A stretch of DNA of 56,620 nt from an uncultured Bacteroidota bacterium. Lineage in GTDB: Bacteria; Bacteroidota; Bacteroidia; Bacteroidales; P3. The translations under genes and the position numbers were made by a program. Below are positions 1 through 7,651 of the stretch, one piece after another (position 1 is the first letter of the stretch; each line of letters starts with the position of its first letter). The notes under the pieces were generated by a model. That model worked only from the letters and a program-made list of their open reading frames with translations, did no database searches and had not been told where the DNA came from. Where the stretch lies: the NCBI GenBank assembly GCA_902776365.1, contig CACYPU010000011.1:1-56620 (forward strand). The letters run 5' to 3'.

Positions 1-60
1 TGGGAATGAAAGCACTTGAACTACTCACCACCGAAACGGAAGAGTCTATTTTCTAAGAGT

Positions 61-216
61 GGATTGTGTTTTCTAGCATAGAACTCGCTCATGTGTACAC
101 AATGCCTCGCCTGCGTCCACTTCTGCCCGCAGCAGGCCGTGGAGCTCAACAGCAAAACCACCCCCCAAGCTCATCAATACCATCACCCGAAGGTGATGGT
201 CGCCGATATGTGTTGA
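61..216 (+). pseudogene. Remnant of a 4Fe-4S ferredoxin-type gene (3' end)
   Basis: From 91 the sequence reads MCTQCLACVHFCPQQAV, a canonical CxxCxxCxxxCP iron-sulfur cluster motif, followed by a short basic tail that includes YHHPKV and a stop at 214-216. This resembles the C terminus of EFR1-type (flavodoxin plus ferredoxin) proteins. Upstream in the same frame is a TAG at 79-81 where that family commonly has Trp before the cluster, and the first cluster is represented at most by a GLC fragment. I see no start codon giving a normal protein, so I call it a decayed or truncated gene. A 41-residue mini-ferredoxin starting at 91 is the alternative. The rest of the gene, if any, lies left of the window. 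Confidence 0.5.
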
Positions 217-246
217 TTTATTCATTTGGGATATGTCAAAATAAAT

Positions 247-277
247 TTTGCCATATCGCTTAACTTTTGTATCTTTG
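247..277 (+). promoter_or_regulatory. Bacteroidota sigma-ABfr promoter of pnp
   Basis: TTTG at 247-250 and TATCTTTG at 270-277 are separated by 19 bases, matching the Bacteroidota consensus TTTG-N19-TAnnTTTG. Transcription would start near 284, leaving a leader of about 120 bases before pnp. Confidence 0.85.
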
Positions 278-347
278 CACTTTCTTTTTGCCGGTCTTTA
301 GATGCCCGACGATGGAGATAGAACTTTGAATATTAACACTTTTATGG

Positions 348-370
348 GTCTTGGGGACGGTCCCCGAGGC
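348..370 (+). promoter_or_regulatory. Stem-loop in the pnp leader
   Basis: Bases 348-356 pair with 362-370 around a five-base loop (GGGG with CCCC at the core, flanked by mixed Watson-Crick and wobble pairs). No U-tract follows, so it is not a terminator. In enterobacteria pnp is autoregulated through a leader hairpin; a similar role here is only an inference. Confidence 0.4.
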
Positions 371-404
371 TGCGGTAAAGTAATAGAAAACAATAAAAAA
401 AAAC

Positions 405-2672
405 ATGAACGAACACATTATCACTAAGCGTTTCGATCTCGGCGACGGCCGCATGATCGAAATCGAGACCGGCAAGCTGGCCAAACAGGCCGACGGCGCT
501 GCCGTTGTCCGCATGAACGACACGATGCTTCTGGCCACCGTCTGCTCTAAGAAAGAGGTGGGAGAGAACGTCGACTTCATGCCACTCACCGTTGACTATC
601 AGGAAAAATATGCCGCCATGGGTCGCTTCCCCGGTGGTTTCTTCAAGCGCGAGGCCCGTCCCTCGGAGCATGAGATCCTCATCGCCCGTCTGGTCGACCG
701 TGCCCTGCGTCCCCTCTTCCCCGACAATTTCCACGCCGAGGTGCAGGTCAACATCACCCTCATCAGCGGCGACAAAGACACCATGCCCGACCAGCTGGCC
801 GCCCTGGCTGCCGCTTCGGCCCTCGCCGTCAGTGACATCCCCTTCAACGGCCCCGTCAGCGAGGTGCGCGTGAGCTACCTCGACGGCAAGTATGTCATCA
901 ACACCCCCATGGAGGATATCGAGCGCGCCGACCTCGACCTCATCGTGGCCGCCACCGCCGACAACATCATGATGGTGGAAGGCGAGATGAAGGAAGTGGG
1001 CGAGGAGGTGATGCTCAACGCCCTCAAGGCCGCCCACGAGGCCATCAAGATTCAGTGCCGCGTGCTCGACGAGCTGACCGTGGAGGCTGGCAAGACCGAG
1101 AAACGCGAATACTGCCACGAGGTGAACGACGAAGAGCTGCGCCAGCGTGTGCGCGACGCCGTCTACCAGAAGTGCTACGACTTCAGCAAGCAAGGCATCG
1201 CCAATAAGCACCAGCGCGAGGACGGCTTCGCCGCCATCAAGCAGGAGTTCATCGACGCCAACTATACCGAGGAGACCCTCACCGACGAGATCAAGTTCAT
1301 GATCGACCGCTACTATCATGACACCGAGCGTGAGGCCATGCGCGACATGGTGCTCAACGAGCGCACCCGTCTCGACGGCCGTCAGCTCGACGAGATCCGC
1401 CCCATCTGGTGCGAGACCGACTACCTGCCTTCGGCCCACGGTAGCGCCATCTTCACCCGCGGCGAGACCCAGTCCCTCTCCACCTGCACCCTCGGCACCA
1501 AGCTCGACGAGCAGAAGATCGACGGCGCGGTGATAGAGGGTATGCGTCGCTTCCTGCTGCACTACAACTTCCCCGGCTTCGCCACTGGCGAGGTGAAACG
1601 CAGTGGCAGCACCAGCCGCCGCGAGGTGGGTCACGGCCATCTGGCCTGGCGCGCCCTCAAGGAGGTCCTGCCCACCGAGGAGGAGTGCCCCTACACCATC
1701 CGTGTGGTCAGCGACATCCTCGAATCCAACGGCTCCAGCTCCATGGCCACCGTCTGCGCCGGCTGCATGGCGCTGATGGATGCCGGCGTCAAGCTGCGCA
1801 AGCCCGTGGCCGGTATCGCCATGGGTCTCATCTCGAAGGGTGACAAGTGGGCCGTGCTGAGCGACATCCTCGGCGACGAGGACCACCTCGGCGACATGGA
1901 CTTCAAGGTCTGCGGTACCCGCGACGGCATCACCGCCTGCCAGATGGACATCAAGGTCGATGGCCTCAGCTACGACGTGCTCGCCAAAGCCCTCGAGCAG
2001 GCCCGCCAGGGTCGTCTCTACATCCTCGACAAGATTCTCGAGACCATCCCCGAGCCCCGTGCCGACTACAAGGACTTCGTGCCCCGCATCGAGCAGATCA
2101 AGATTCCGAAGGACTTCATCGGTGCCGTCATCGGCAAGGGTGGCGAGGTCATCCAGAAGATTCAGGCCGAGACCAACACCATCATCAATATCGAAGAGGA
2201 AGGCGAGTTCGGCATCGTCGACGTCGCCTCGTCGAACAAGGAAGACATCGCCGCCGCCCTCAAGTGGATCAAGGACATCTGTACCGTTCCTGAAGTGGGC
2301 GACGTGTACATGGCCAAGGTCGTCAGCATCGTCGAATTCGGTGCCTTCCTTGAGTTCCTGCCTGGCAAGGAAGGCCTGATGCACATCAGCGAGTACGAGT
2401 GGGGTCATCCCGCCACTCTCGAAGGCCTCATCCAGGAGGGCGACGAGTTCCAGGTGAAGGTCATCGCCTTCGACGACAAGACCGGTAAGATTAAGCTCAG
2501 CCGCAAGGCTCTCCTCCCCAAGCCCGAAGGCTATGAGGAAGAGAAGCCCGCCCGCGGTCCGCGCCGCGACGGTGGCCGCCGTGAGGGTGGCGACCGTGGT
2601 CACGGCCGTCGCGAAGGCAATGACGGTGGCGAACGCCGCAGCTCCGGCAACGGCGGTGGCCGTCGCAGATAA
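405..2672 (+). CDS. pnp: Polynucleotide phosphorylase (PNPase)
   Basis: 3'-to-5' phosphorolytic exoribonuclease (RNA + Pi to nucleoside diphosphates), a core enzyme of mRNA decay. The 755 residues show two RNase PH folds. The second carries [13 protein letters not shown] around residue 490, with the acidic metal-binding residues expected there. A KH domain follows ([16 protein letters not shown], about residue 570), then an S1 domain ([18 protein letters not shown], about residue 630). The last 40 residues are an Arg/Gly/Asp-rich tail with RR and GG runs, typical of Bacteroidota PNPase and probably an RNA-contacting extension. The start follows an A-rich stretch. The gene has its own promoter and leader hairpin upstream and a strong terminator downstream, so it is monocistronic. 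Confidence 0.98.
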   Translation: MNEHIITKRFDLGDGRMIEIETGKLAKQADGAAVVRMNDTMLLATVCSKKEVGENVDFMPLTVDYQEKYAAMGRFPGGFFKREARPSEHEILIARLVDRALRPLFPDNFHAEVQVNITLISGDKDTMPDQLAALAAASALAVSDIPFNGPVSEVRVSYLDGKYVINTPMEDIERADLDLIVAATADNIMMVEGEMKEVGEEVMLNALKAAHEAIKIQCRVLDELTVEAGKTEKREYCHEVNDEELRQRVRDAVYQKCYDFSKQGIANKHQREDGFAAIKQEFIDANYTEETLTDEIKFMIDRYYHDTEREAMRDMVLNERTRLDGRQLDEIRPIWCETDYLPSAHGSAIFTRGETQSLSTCTLGTKLDEQKIDGAVIEGMRRFLLHYNFPGFATGEVKRSGSTSRREVGHGHLAWRALKEVLPTEEECPYTIRVVSDILESNGSSSMATVCAGCMALMDAGVKLRKPVAGIAMGLISKGDKWAVLSDILGDEDHLGDMDFKVCGTRDGITACQMDIKVDGLSYDVLAKALEQARQGRLYILDKILETIPEPRADYKDFVPRIEQIKIPKDFIGAVIGKGGEVIQKIQAETNTIINIEEEGEFGIVDVASSNKEDIAAALKWIKDICTVPEVGDVYMAKVVSIVEFGAFLEFLPGKEGLMHISEYEWGHPATLEGLIQEGDEFQVKVIAFDDKTGKIKLSRKALLPKPEGYEEEKPARGPRRDGGRREGGDRGHGRREGNDGGERRSSGNGGGRRR

Positions 2673-2693
2673 GCCTCAGCGTAATAACTCAGA

Positions 2694-2727
2694 AAAAGAG
2701 GACACACCCTAGCGAGTGTCCTCTTTT
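2694..2727 (+). terminator. Rho-independent terminator of pnp
   Basis: AAAAGAGGACAC (2694-2705) pairs perfectly with GTGTCCTCTTTT (2716-2727) around a ten-base loop. The A and T runs make it potentially bidirectional, which would also serve the minus-strand fragment just to its right. Confidence 0.9.
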
Positions 2728-2732
2728 CTTAA

Positions 2733-2834
2733 TTAACGGCATGACTCGATGGCGAGCATGGTGATGGCCTCGAAGACCACGAGGAAGCAGGCGGCTGAGA
2801 GCAGGCAGCGGCCGAACTTGTGAGTCCGGACGGG
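2733..2834 (-). pseudogene. C-terminal fragment of a lost minus-strand membrane protein
   Basis: Read on the minus strand toward a TAA at 2733-2735, this stretch encodes CLLSAACFLVVFEAITML followed by a short tail ending in ESCR. The segment is hydrophobic, with the GC-rich third positions of the neighbouring real genes, unlike the AT-rich intergenic DNA around it. The frame stays open for about ten more codons upstream but offers no start and no homologous domain I recognise. It ends just short of the pnp terminator, as a convergent gene would. I infer a gene remnant; chance coding appearance cannot be excluded. Confidence 0.35.
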
Positions 2835-2908
2835 AGACAAAAATAGGTGCCGACACAATAAAAATGAGAAGCTGGCGTTAATGGATTTGTCTATAAACTT
2901 GACTTTTA

Positions 2909-4462
2909 ATGGAGAGCATAGCTGAAACGTTTGCCAATATCATCGAGACCGTCAACGGCTGGGTGTGGAGTCCGGTCCTCGTGGGCATGTGCCTGCTGGC
3001 GGGATTCTATTTCAGCTTCCGCACGCGTTTCGTGCAGGTGCGTCGCTTCGGCGAGATGTTCAAGCTCCTCTTCGGCAGCGCGGGCAAGGACAAGAAATCC
3101 ACCGGCATCTCGTCGTTCCAGGCCTTCGCTATGGCTTTGTCGGGCCGTGTCGGCACGGGCAACATCGTGGGTGTGGCCACGGCCATCGGCTGGGGAGGCC
3201 CGGGTGCTATCGTCTGGATGTGGGTCATCGCCTTCTTCGGCGCCGGTAGTGCTTTCGTCGAAGCCACGCTGGCGCAGATCTACAAGGAGGACCATGGCGG
3301 TCAGTTCCGTGGTGGTCCGGCCTACTATATCGAGAAAGGTCTCCACAGCCCCTTCTTCGGCGCCCTCTTCGCCGTGCTTGCGGCGCTGGCGTGCGGCATC
3401 TTCCTGCCGCCGGTGCAGTGCAACGGCATCGCCCTGGGCTGCTCGGAGAGCTTCGGCGTCCCCGTGTGGACCGTCGGCCTCGTGGTGGCAGCGCTCATCG
3501 GGCTGGTCATCATCGGTGGCGTGAAGCGCATCTCCCATGTGGCGCAGGTCGTGGCTCCCGTCATGGCTGTCATCTATATCATCCTCTCCATCGTCGTCCT
3601 TGTCGTCCATTGGCAGATGGTGCCCGATGTCTTCATGCAGATGCTGCGGGGCGCCGTGGGCGTCAACGAAGTCACGGGAGCCCTGCTGGGCACCACCATC
3701 GCCTGGGGTGTGAAACGCGGCATCTACAGCAACGAAGCCGGCCAGGGCACCGGCGCCATCGTGGCCGCCGCCGCCAAGGTATCCCATCCCGTCAAGCAGG
3801 GCCTCGTCCAGGCCTTCTCAGTCTATATCGACACCCTCCTCGTCTGCACCGCCACAGCCATGATGATACTCGCCTGCAAGACCTACAACATCGTCGAGAG
3901 TGTCCAAAACGGCGAGGTGACCTATCTGCAGCATAACTTCACTGTCACCCAGGGCGACGAGCCTGGCCTCTTCTACACCACCGAGGCCCTCAACACCGTC
4001 ATGGGCGACAACGTGGGCGACCTCATCATCTCCATAGCCCTCCTGTTCTTCGCCTTCACCACCATCATGGCCTACTACTACTATGCCGAGACCAACCTCG
4101 TCTACCTCTTCAACCGCTGGCGCCGCCGCGTCTACAAGAAACATCCCGAGCGCCTTGACGAGCTGGAACGCGCCGACCTCCATTTCGGCGACGACCGCGG
4201 CGAGAAAATCGTCATCTGGATTCTCCGTTGCGGCACCATTGCTGCCGTCTTCTGCGGCTCCTTGGTGGGCAGTGGCGTCGTCTGGACCTTTGGCGACATC
4301 GGCGTCGGCGCTATGGCGTGGATCAACATCGTCTCCATCCTCCTCCTTTCCCCCAAGGCGCTGCGGAGCCTCAAGGACTACGAGCGCCAGCGCAAGCAAG
4401 GCCTCGACCCCGTCTTCAACCCCGAAGCCCTCGGCATCGACGACTGCTACGATTTCCGATAG
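2909..4462 (+). CDS. AGCS-family alanine/glycine:cation symporter
   Basis: Inner-membrane sodium- or proton-coupled amino acid importer of the alanine or glycine:cation symporter family (AgcS/AlsT/DagA type). The 517 residues carry roughly ten hydrophobic segments and the family signature SGRVGTGNIVGVATAI near residue 78, followed by GGPGAIVWMWV and GGPAYYIEKG. A second conserved block, WGVKRGIYSNEAGQGTGA, lies near residue 267. The C terminus after the last membrane span (YERQRKQGLDPVF) is cytoplasmic and basic, as usual for the family. Substrate (Ala, Gly or Gln) cannot be decided from sequence. No clear promoter of the Bacteroidota form is seen upstream. The next gene follows after 32 bases and may be cotranscribed. 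Confidence 0.95.
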   Translation: MESIAETFANIIETVNGWVWSPVLVGMCLLAGFYFSFRTRFVQVRRFGEMFKLLFGSAGKDKKSTGISSFQAFAMALSGRVGTGNIVGVATAIGWGGPGAIVWMWVIAFFGAGSAFVEATLAQIYKEDHGGQFRGGPAYYIEKGLHSPFFGALFAVLAALACGIFLPPVQCNGIALGCSESFGVPVWTVGLVVAALIGLVIIGGVKRISHVAQVVAPVMAVIYIILSIVVLVVHWQMVPDVFMQMLRGAVGVNEVTGALLGTTIAWGVKRGIYSNEAGQGTGAIVAAAAKVSHPVKQGLVQAFSVYIDTLLVCTATAMMILACKTYNIVESVQNGEVTYLQHNFTVTQGDEPGLFYTTEALNTVMGDNVGDLIISIALLFFAFTTIMAYYYYAETNLVYLFNRWRRRVYKKHPERLDELERADLHFGDDRGEKIVIWILRCGTIAAVFCGSLVGSGVVWTFGDIGVGAMAWINIVSILLLSPKALRSLKDYERQRKQGLDPVFNPEALGIDDCYDFR

Positions 4463-4494
4463 CAAATCATGAAAAACCCCAAATCGCCGTCCCG

Positions 4495-4977
4495 ATGAAA
4501 ATAAAAGAGTTTCTCCTAGCTGTGGTGCTGCTGCTGAACTGTGGCGCTGTGGCGGCGCAGAACGACAGCGTCGACCGCGAAAGCATGATTTTCTATCCAT
4601 TCGAGGTGGACCCCGAATTCCCCGGCGGCATCGACTCCCTCTATGACTACCTCTGTCGCAATGTGAGCTACCCCGCCGAGGCGCGCGAGCAAGGAATTTC
4701 GGGCAAGGTCTTTGTCAGTTTCGCAGTCGAGCGCGATGGCTCGGTCGCCGACGTGAAGATTCTGAAAGACATCGGTGGCGGCTGTGGCGAGGCCGTCGTC
4801 GAGGCGGTGAAGAACATGCCCCGCTGGACACCTGGCCGCCTAGGCGGGAAGCCCGCCCCTATGACATTCACCCTGCCGGTCTACTTCAACCTCGACGAGG
4901 ACGACGACCCGGCGACCAAGGACATGACCAGCGAGGAAAAATGCCTCTATCGCTACTCCAAGGCCATTTCCCGGTAA
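4495..4977 (+). CDS. Periplasmic TonB C-terminal domain protein
   Basis: A 160-residue exported protein: signal peptide at residues 1-22 (MKIKEFLLAVVLLLNCGAVAAQ), then a TonB C-terminal fold of about 100 residues. Diagnostic stretches are PEFPGG, NVSYPAEAREQGISGKV, FVSFAVERDGSV and a WTPGRLGGKP motif. TonB proper would have a membrane anchor and a proline-rich spacer; here the domain follows a cleavable signal directly. It is therefore a stand-alone TonB-C domain protein as is common in Bacteroidota, where such domains occur in many envelope proteins. Its role is unknown; a direct part in energising TonB receptors is doubtful. The start at 4495 is chosen because it gives a clean signal peptide; the frame is open further upstream inside the symporter gene. 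Confidence 0.85.
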   Translation: MKIKEFLLAVVLLLNCGAVAAQNDSVDRESMIFYPFEVDPEFPGGIDSLYDYLCRNVSYPAEAREQGISGKVFVSFAVERDGSVADVKILKDIGGGCGEAVVEAVKNMPRWTPGRLGGKPAPMTFTLPVYFNLDEDDDPATKDMTSEEKCLYRYSKAISR

Positions 4978-5008
4978 CCCCCTGTTGTCCTGTCGTCAAC
5001 CTGCTCCG

Positions 5009-5097
5009 TTGTACGTTATTTGTACGTTATTTGTCCGATACTTGTACGATAAATCATCGTACAAGTATCGGACAAGTATCGTACAACGAACGGACAA
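5009..5097. repeat. 11-base-period array forming a 20-bp hairpin
   Basis: Units of 11 bases lead in: TTGTACGTTAT twice (5009-5030), TTGTCCGATAC (5031-5041), then TTGTACGAT. After a five-base turn the complement follows: ATCGTACAA, GTATCGGACAA, GTATCGTACAA, CGAACGGACAA (5056-5097). The inner arms 5031-5050 and 5056-5075 are perfectly complementary over 20 bp. It sits between the TonB-C gene and the purM promoter. There is no T-tract, so it is not an ordinary terminator, though it may stop or protect transcripts. Confidence 0.9.
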
Positions 5098-5130
5098 ATG
5101 TTTAATTCAGAGGGTATTTGATAACTTTAT

Positions 5131-5161
5131 TTTGCCAGTTCGTAAAAAGTTCGTACTTTTG
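5131..5161 (+). promoter_or_regulatory. Promoter of purM
   Basis: TTTG at 5131-5134, a 19-base gap and TACTTTTG at 5154-5161 match the Bacteroidota consensus. The start of transcription would lie near 5168, immediately before the heptamer array. Confidence 0.88.
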
Positions 5162-5171
5162 CATTTCATGT

Positions 5172-5206
5172 AACGGTTAATGGTTAACGTTTAACGGTTA
5201 AAGATT
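5172..5206 (+). repeat. Heptamer array forming the purM 5' leader
   Basis: Five 7-base units in a row: AACGGTT, AATGGTT, AACGTTT, AACGGTT, AAAGATT. The array occupies nearly all of the predicted untranslated leader, ending eight bases before the purM start. Confidence 0.75.
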
Positions 5207-5214
5207 AAGGAATT

Positions 5215-6387
5215 ATGGATAAATATAACCAGCGCGGTGTTTCCGCTTCGAAGGAGGATGTCCACAACGCCATCAAGAACATCGACAAGGGTCTCTATCC
5301 CAATGCTTTCTGCAAGATTATCCCCGACCTGCTGGGGGGCGATAAAGACTATTGCAACATCATGCACGCCGACGGTGCCGGCACCAAGAGCAGCTTGGCC
5401 TACATGTACTGGAAGGAGACGGGCGACCTCAGCGTGTGGAAGGGTATCGCCATCGACGCCATTGTGATGAACACCGACGACCTGCTGTGCGTGGGTGCCC
5501 TCGATCATATCCTGCTGAGTTCCACCATCGGCCGCAACAAGCAGCTGGTGCCCGGCGAGGTCATCTCGGCGGTCATCAACGGCACCGAGGAGTTCTGCCA
5601 GACGATGCGTGACATGGGCATCGACATCGTGCTCACCGGCGGCGAGACGGCCGATGTGGGTGACCTGGTGCGCACCATCATCGTGGACAGCACGGTGACG
5701 GCCCGCATGCGCCGCGCCGACGTGATAGACAATGCCCGCATCAAGGCCGGCAACGTTATCGTGGCCCTTGCCAGCTACGGCCAGGCGACCTACGAGACGG
5801 CCTACAACGGCGGCATGGGCTCGAACGGCCTCACCTCGGCCCGCCACGATGTCTTCTCGCATGTATACGCTGAGAAATACCCCATGTGCTACGACCGCAA
5901 CCTGCCCGGCAACGTGGTGTTCTGCGGCTCGAAGCTGCTGACCGACCCCACCGAGGTGCCAGGCGTGGATGCCGGCCACATGGTGCTCTCGCCCACAAGG
6001 ACTTACGCCCCCATCATCCGTCGTGTGCTGGATGAATACCGACCCAAGATTGACGGCATGATTCACTGCTCGGGCGGCGCTCAGACGAAAGTGCTGCACT
6101 TCATCGGCGGCCGCGGCCTCCACGTGGTGAAGGACAACCTCTTCCCCGTGCCGCCGCTCTTCAAGATGATTCACGAGGAGAGCCACACCGACTGGCAGGA
6201 GATGTACAAGGTGTTCAACATGGGCCACCGCATGGAGCTCTACACCGACGAGGCGACGGCCCGCGGCATCATCGACATCGCGCGGAGTTTCAACGTCGAC
6301 GCCCAAATCATCGGGCGCGTCGAGGAGGCCCCGAAAGCCCAGGTGACGGTGAAGAGCGAGCATGGGCAATACGAATATTTTGCATAA
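5215..6387 (+). CDS. purM: Phosphoribosylformylglycinamidine cyclo-ligase (AIR synthase), divergent type
   Basis: PurM catalyses the ATP-dependent closure of FGAM to aminoimidazole ribonucleotide in de novo purine synthesis. The 390 residues belong to the PurM/ThiL/HypE ATP-binding superfamily: HADGAGTKSSLAY (substrate/Mg loop, near residue 51), a long segment with NTDDLLCVGA, and VLTGGETADV near residue 140, the last being the PurM hallmark. The C-terminal half has CSGGAQTKVL and FNMGHRMELY; the latter matches the FNMGxGM motif of canonical PurM with a substitution. It is some 40-50 residues longer than enterobacterial PurM and more divergent, as is usual for Bacteroidota. The gene has its own promoter and stands alone. 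Confidence 0.9.
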   Translation: MDKYNQRGVSASKEDVHNAIKNIDKGLYPNAFCKIIPDLLGGDKDYCNIMHADGAGTKSSLAYMYWKETGDLSVWKGIAIDAIVMNTDDLLCVGALDHILLSSTIGRNKQLVPGEVISAVINGTEEFCQTMRDMGIDIVLTGGETADVGDLVRTIIVDSTVTARMRRADVIDNARIKAGNVIVALASYGQATYETAYNGGMGSNGLTSARHDVFSHVYAEKYPMCYDRNLPGNVVFCGSKLLTDPTEVPGVDAGHMVLSPTRTYAPIIRRVLDEYRPKIDGMIHCSGGAQTKVLHFIGGRGLHVVKDNLFPVPPLFKMIHEESHTDWQEMYKVFNMGHRMELYTDEATARGIIDIARSFNVDAQIIGRVEEAPKAQVTVKSEHGQYEYFA

Positions 6388-6485
6388 TTTTTTTCATCGT
6401 TATGCAATAAAAAAAATGCACCTCCGTTTTTAGGATGCATAATGCGACTTCGTGGCCAGTTCACTCCATGTTGGTCGTGCACTAA

Positions 6486-6558
6486 GCGACAATAGCTCAG
6501 TTGGTAGAGCGGCGGCTTCCCAAGCCGCAGGTCGCGGGTTCGAGCCCCGTTTGTCGCT
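6486..6558 (+). tRNA. tRNA-Gly (anticodon CCC)
   Basis: Complete cloverleaf. The acceptor stem GCGACAA pairs with TTGTCGC (6551-6557), and T6558 is the discriminator base. The D arm is GCTC-AGTTGGTA-GAGC. The anticodon arm GCGGC-TTCCCAA-GCCGC gives anticodon CCC. The T arm has the GTTCGAG loop. CCA is not encoded. Confidence 0.96.
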
Positions 6559-6562
6559 CTTG

Positions 6563-6597
6563 GAAATTGAAAATTAAAAAATGGGAATTGAAATTAT
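6563..6597. repeat. A-rich heptamer array after tRNA-Gly
   Basis: Five degenerate 7-base units (GAAATTG, AAAATTA, AAAAATG, GGAATTG, AAATTAT) begin five bases after the tRNA. The units resemble those found inside folK (43741) in sequence as well as in period. Confidence 0.6.
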
Positions 6598-6608
6598 CAG
6601 GACTTTGT

Positions 6609-6639
6609 TTTGATAGTTTCTTTTTTTTTCGTAATTTTG
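6609..6639 (+). promoter_or_regulatory. Promoter of the yitT-glycosyltransferase operon
   Basis: TTTG at 6609-6612, 19 bases, TAATTTTG at 6632-6639. It is followed by a leader of about 45 A/T-rich bases to the start at 6692. Confidence 0.88.
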
Positions 6640-6691
6640 CAAATTTAAAGTATAATTATATATTTACTAAATAAAAAAAAATAAGAGAGTT

Positions 6692-7651
6692 ATGACGAAT
6701 ATTGACTCGAAAAGCAAGTTTAGACAAGAGGTAATATCGTATGTTCTGCTCATTGCAGGCAGCGCACTTTTCGCTGTCGGCGACGTGATGTTTGTGAATC
6801 CCTACCTGATGGCTCCCGGCGGCACCTATGGTCTTTCCAACGTCTTCAGCAGCCTTTGGGGCGGCAGGATTGCCCTCTACGCCATCTGCATGGATATCCC
6901 CCTGCTGCTTATCGGCACCTGGATTCTCGGCCCGAAGTTCGGCCTAAAGACCATCATCTCCACTTTCCTCATCTTCGGCTTCACCTATCTGCTCGAGTTG
7001 GTGTGGGGATATATCCCAGTGATACACGATGGCGCTGTGCTGACCTCTGCCCCCCAAAACCTGGACGGCTATGTGGCTTTGACGGAGCACAGCGTGTGGT
7101 TCAAGCCCGACTATATCCTCAACACTGTGGTTGCCGGCCTTATCTATGGCGTGGCCATCGGCGTCATCTTCCGCAGTGGCGCCACCAGCGGCGGCTCGGA
7201 CATCATCTCCATGATTCTCCACAAGTACACCAAGATTTCCCTCGGCACCCTCGTCATGATTGTCGACGGCATCATCACGCTGAGCACCTTCATCGCTTTC
7301 GGCGACATTCGTCTGCCCATCTACTCCATCATCATCATCTACATCGAGGGCAAGGTTATCGACCTGGTGGTCGACGGCATGAAGAGCTACAAGACCATGT
7401 TTATCGTCACCGACGAGATGGAGGCCGTGCGCGACTATATCCTCAACGACCTCAAGCGCGGCGGCACCTGCCTCACCGGCACGGGCCTTTATCAGGGCAA
7501 CGAGCGCAAGATGATTTATGTCACCCTCGACCGTGCCGATATGGTGAAACTCAAATCCAACCTCCACCTGATCGACCCCAAGGCCTTTGTGAACATTATG
7601 GATAGCAGCGAGATTCTGGGTCTCGGATTTAAAGCACTCCCGAAAGAATGA
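6692..7651 (+). CDS. YitT family membrane protein (DUF161 plus DUF2179)
   Basis: A 319-residue protein with five or six transmembrane segments in the first 225 residues (for example ALFAVGDVMFVNPYLMAPGG and GVAIGVIFRSGATSGGSDII, a signature of the family). A soluble C-terminal DUF2179 domain follows (from about residue 230, YKTMFIVTDEMEAVRDYI through MIYVTLDRADMVKLK). YitT proteins are widespread in Firmicutes and Bacteroidota, with no firmly established biochemical function. The GGSD motif in the membrane part is intact. It is the first gene of a run and overlaps the glycosyltransferase by four bases (ATGA), indicating translational coupling. Confidence 0.92.
   Translation: MTNIDSKSKFRQEVISYVLLIAGSALFAVGDVMFVNPYLMAPGGTYGLSNVFSSLWGGRIALYAICMDIPLLLIGTWILGPKFGLKTIISTFLIFGFTYLLELVWGYIPVIHDGAVLTSAPQNLDGYVALTEHSVWFKPDYILNTVVAGLIYGVAIGVIFRSGATSGGSDIISMILHKYTKISLGTLVMIVDGIITLSTFIAFGDIRLPIYSIIIIYIEGKVIDLVVDGMKSYKTMFIVTDEMEAVRDYILNDLKRGGTCLTGTGLYQGNERKMIYVTLDRADMVKLKSNLHLIDPKAFVNIMDSSEILGLGFKALPKE

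Noticed and set aside
66-263. 65-codon plus-strand open frame at the left edge
   Set aside because: It runs out of frame with the ferredoxin-like remnant and has no recognisable content.
342-2603. 753-codon open frame on the minus strand opposite pnp
   Set aside because: It is a shadow of the GC-biased third positions of pnp. The translation is low-complexity (Leu/Val/Asp/Gly/His) with no domain, while the plus strand encodes an unmistakable PNPase.
4469-4498. Nine-codon ORF between the symporter and the TonB-C gene
   Set aside because: It ends in an ATGA overlap with the next start, but it is too short and without conserved character to be called.
5031-5075. 20-bp hairpin as a classical terminator of the TonB-C gene
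   Set aside because: No T-tract follows and the arms are part of a longer 11-base array. It may still stop transcription, but the ordinary signature is absent.
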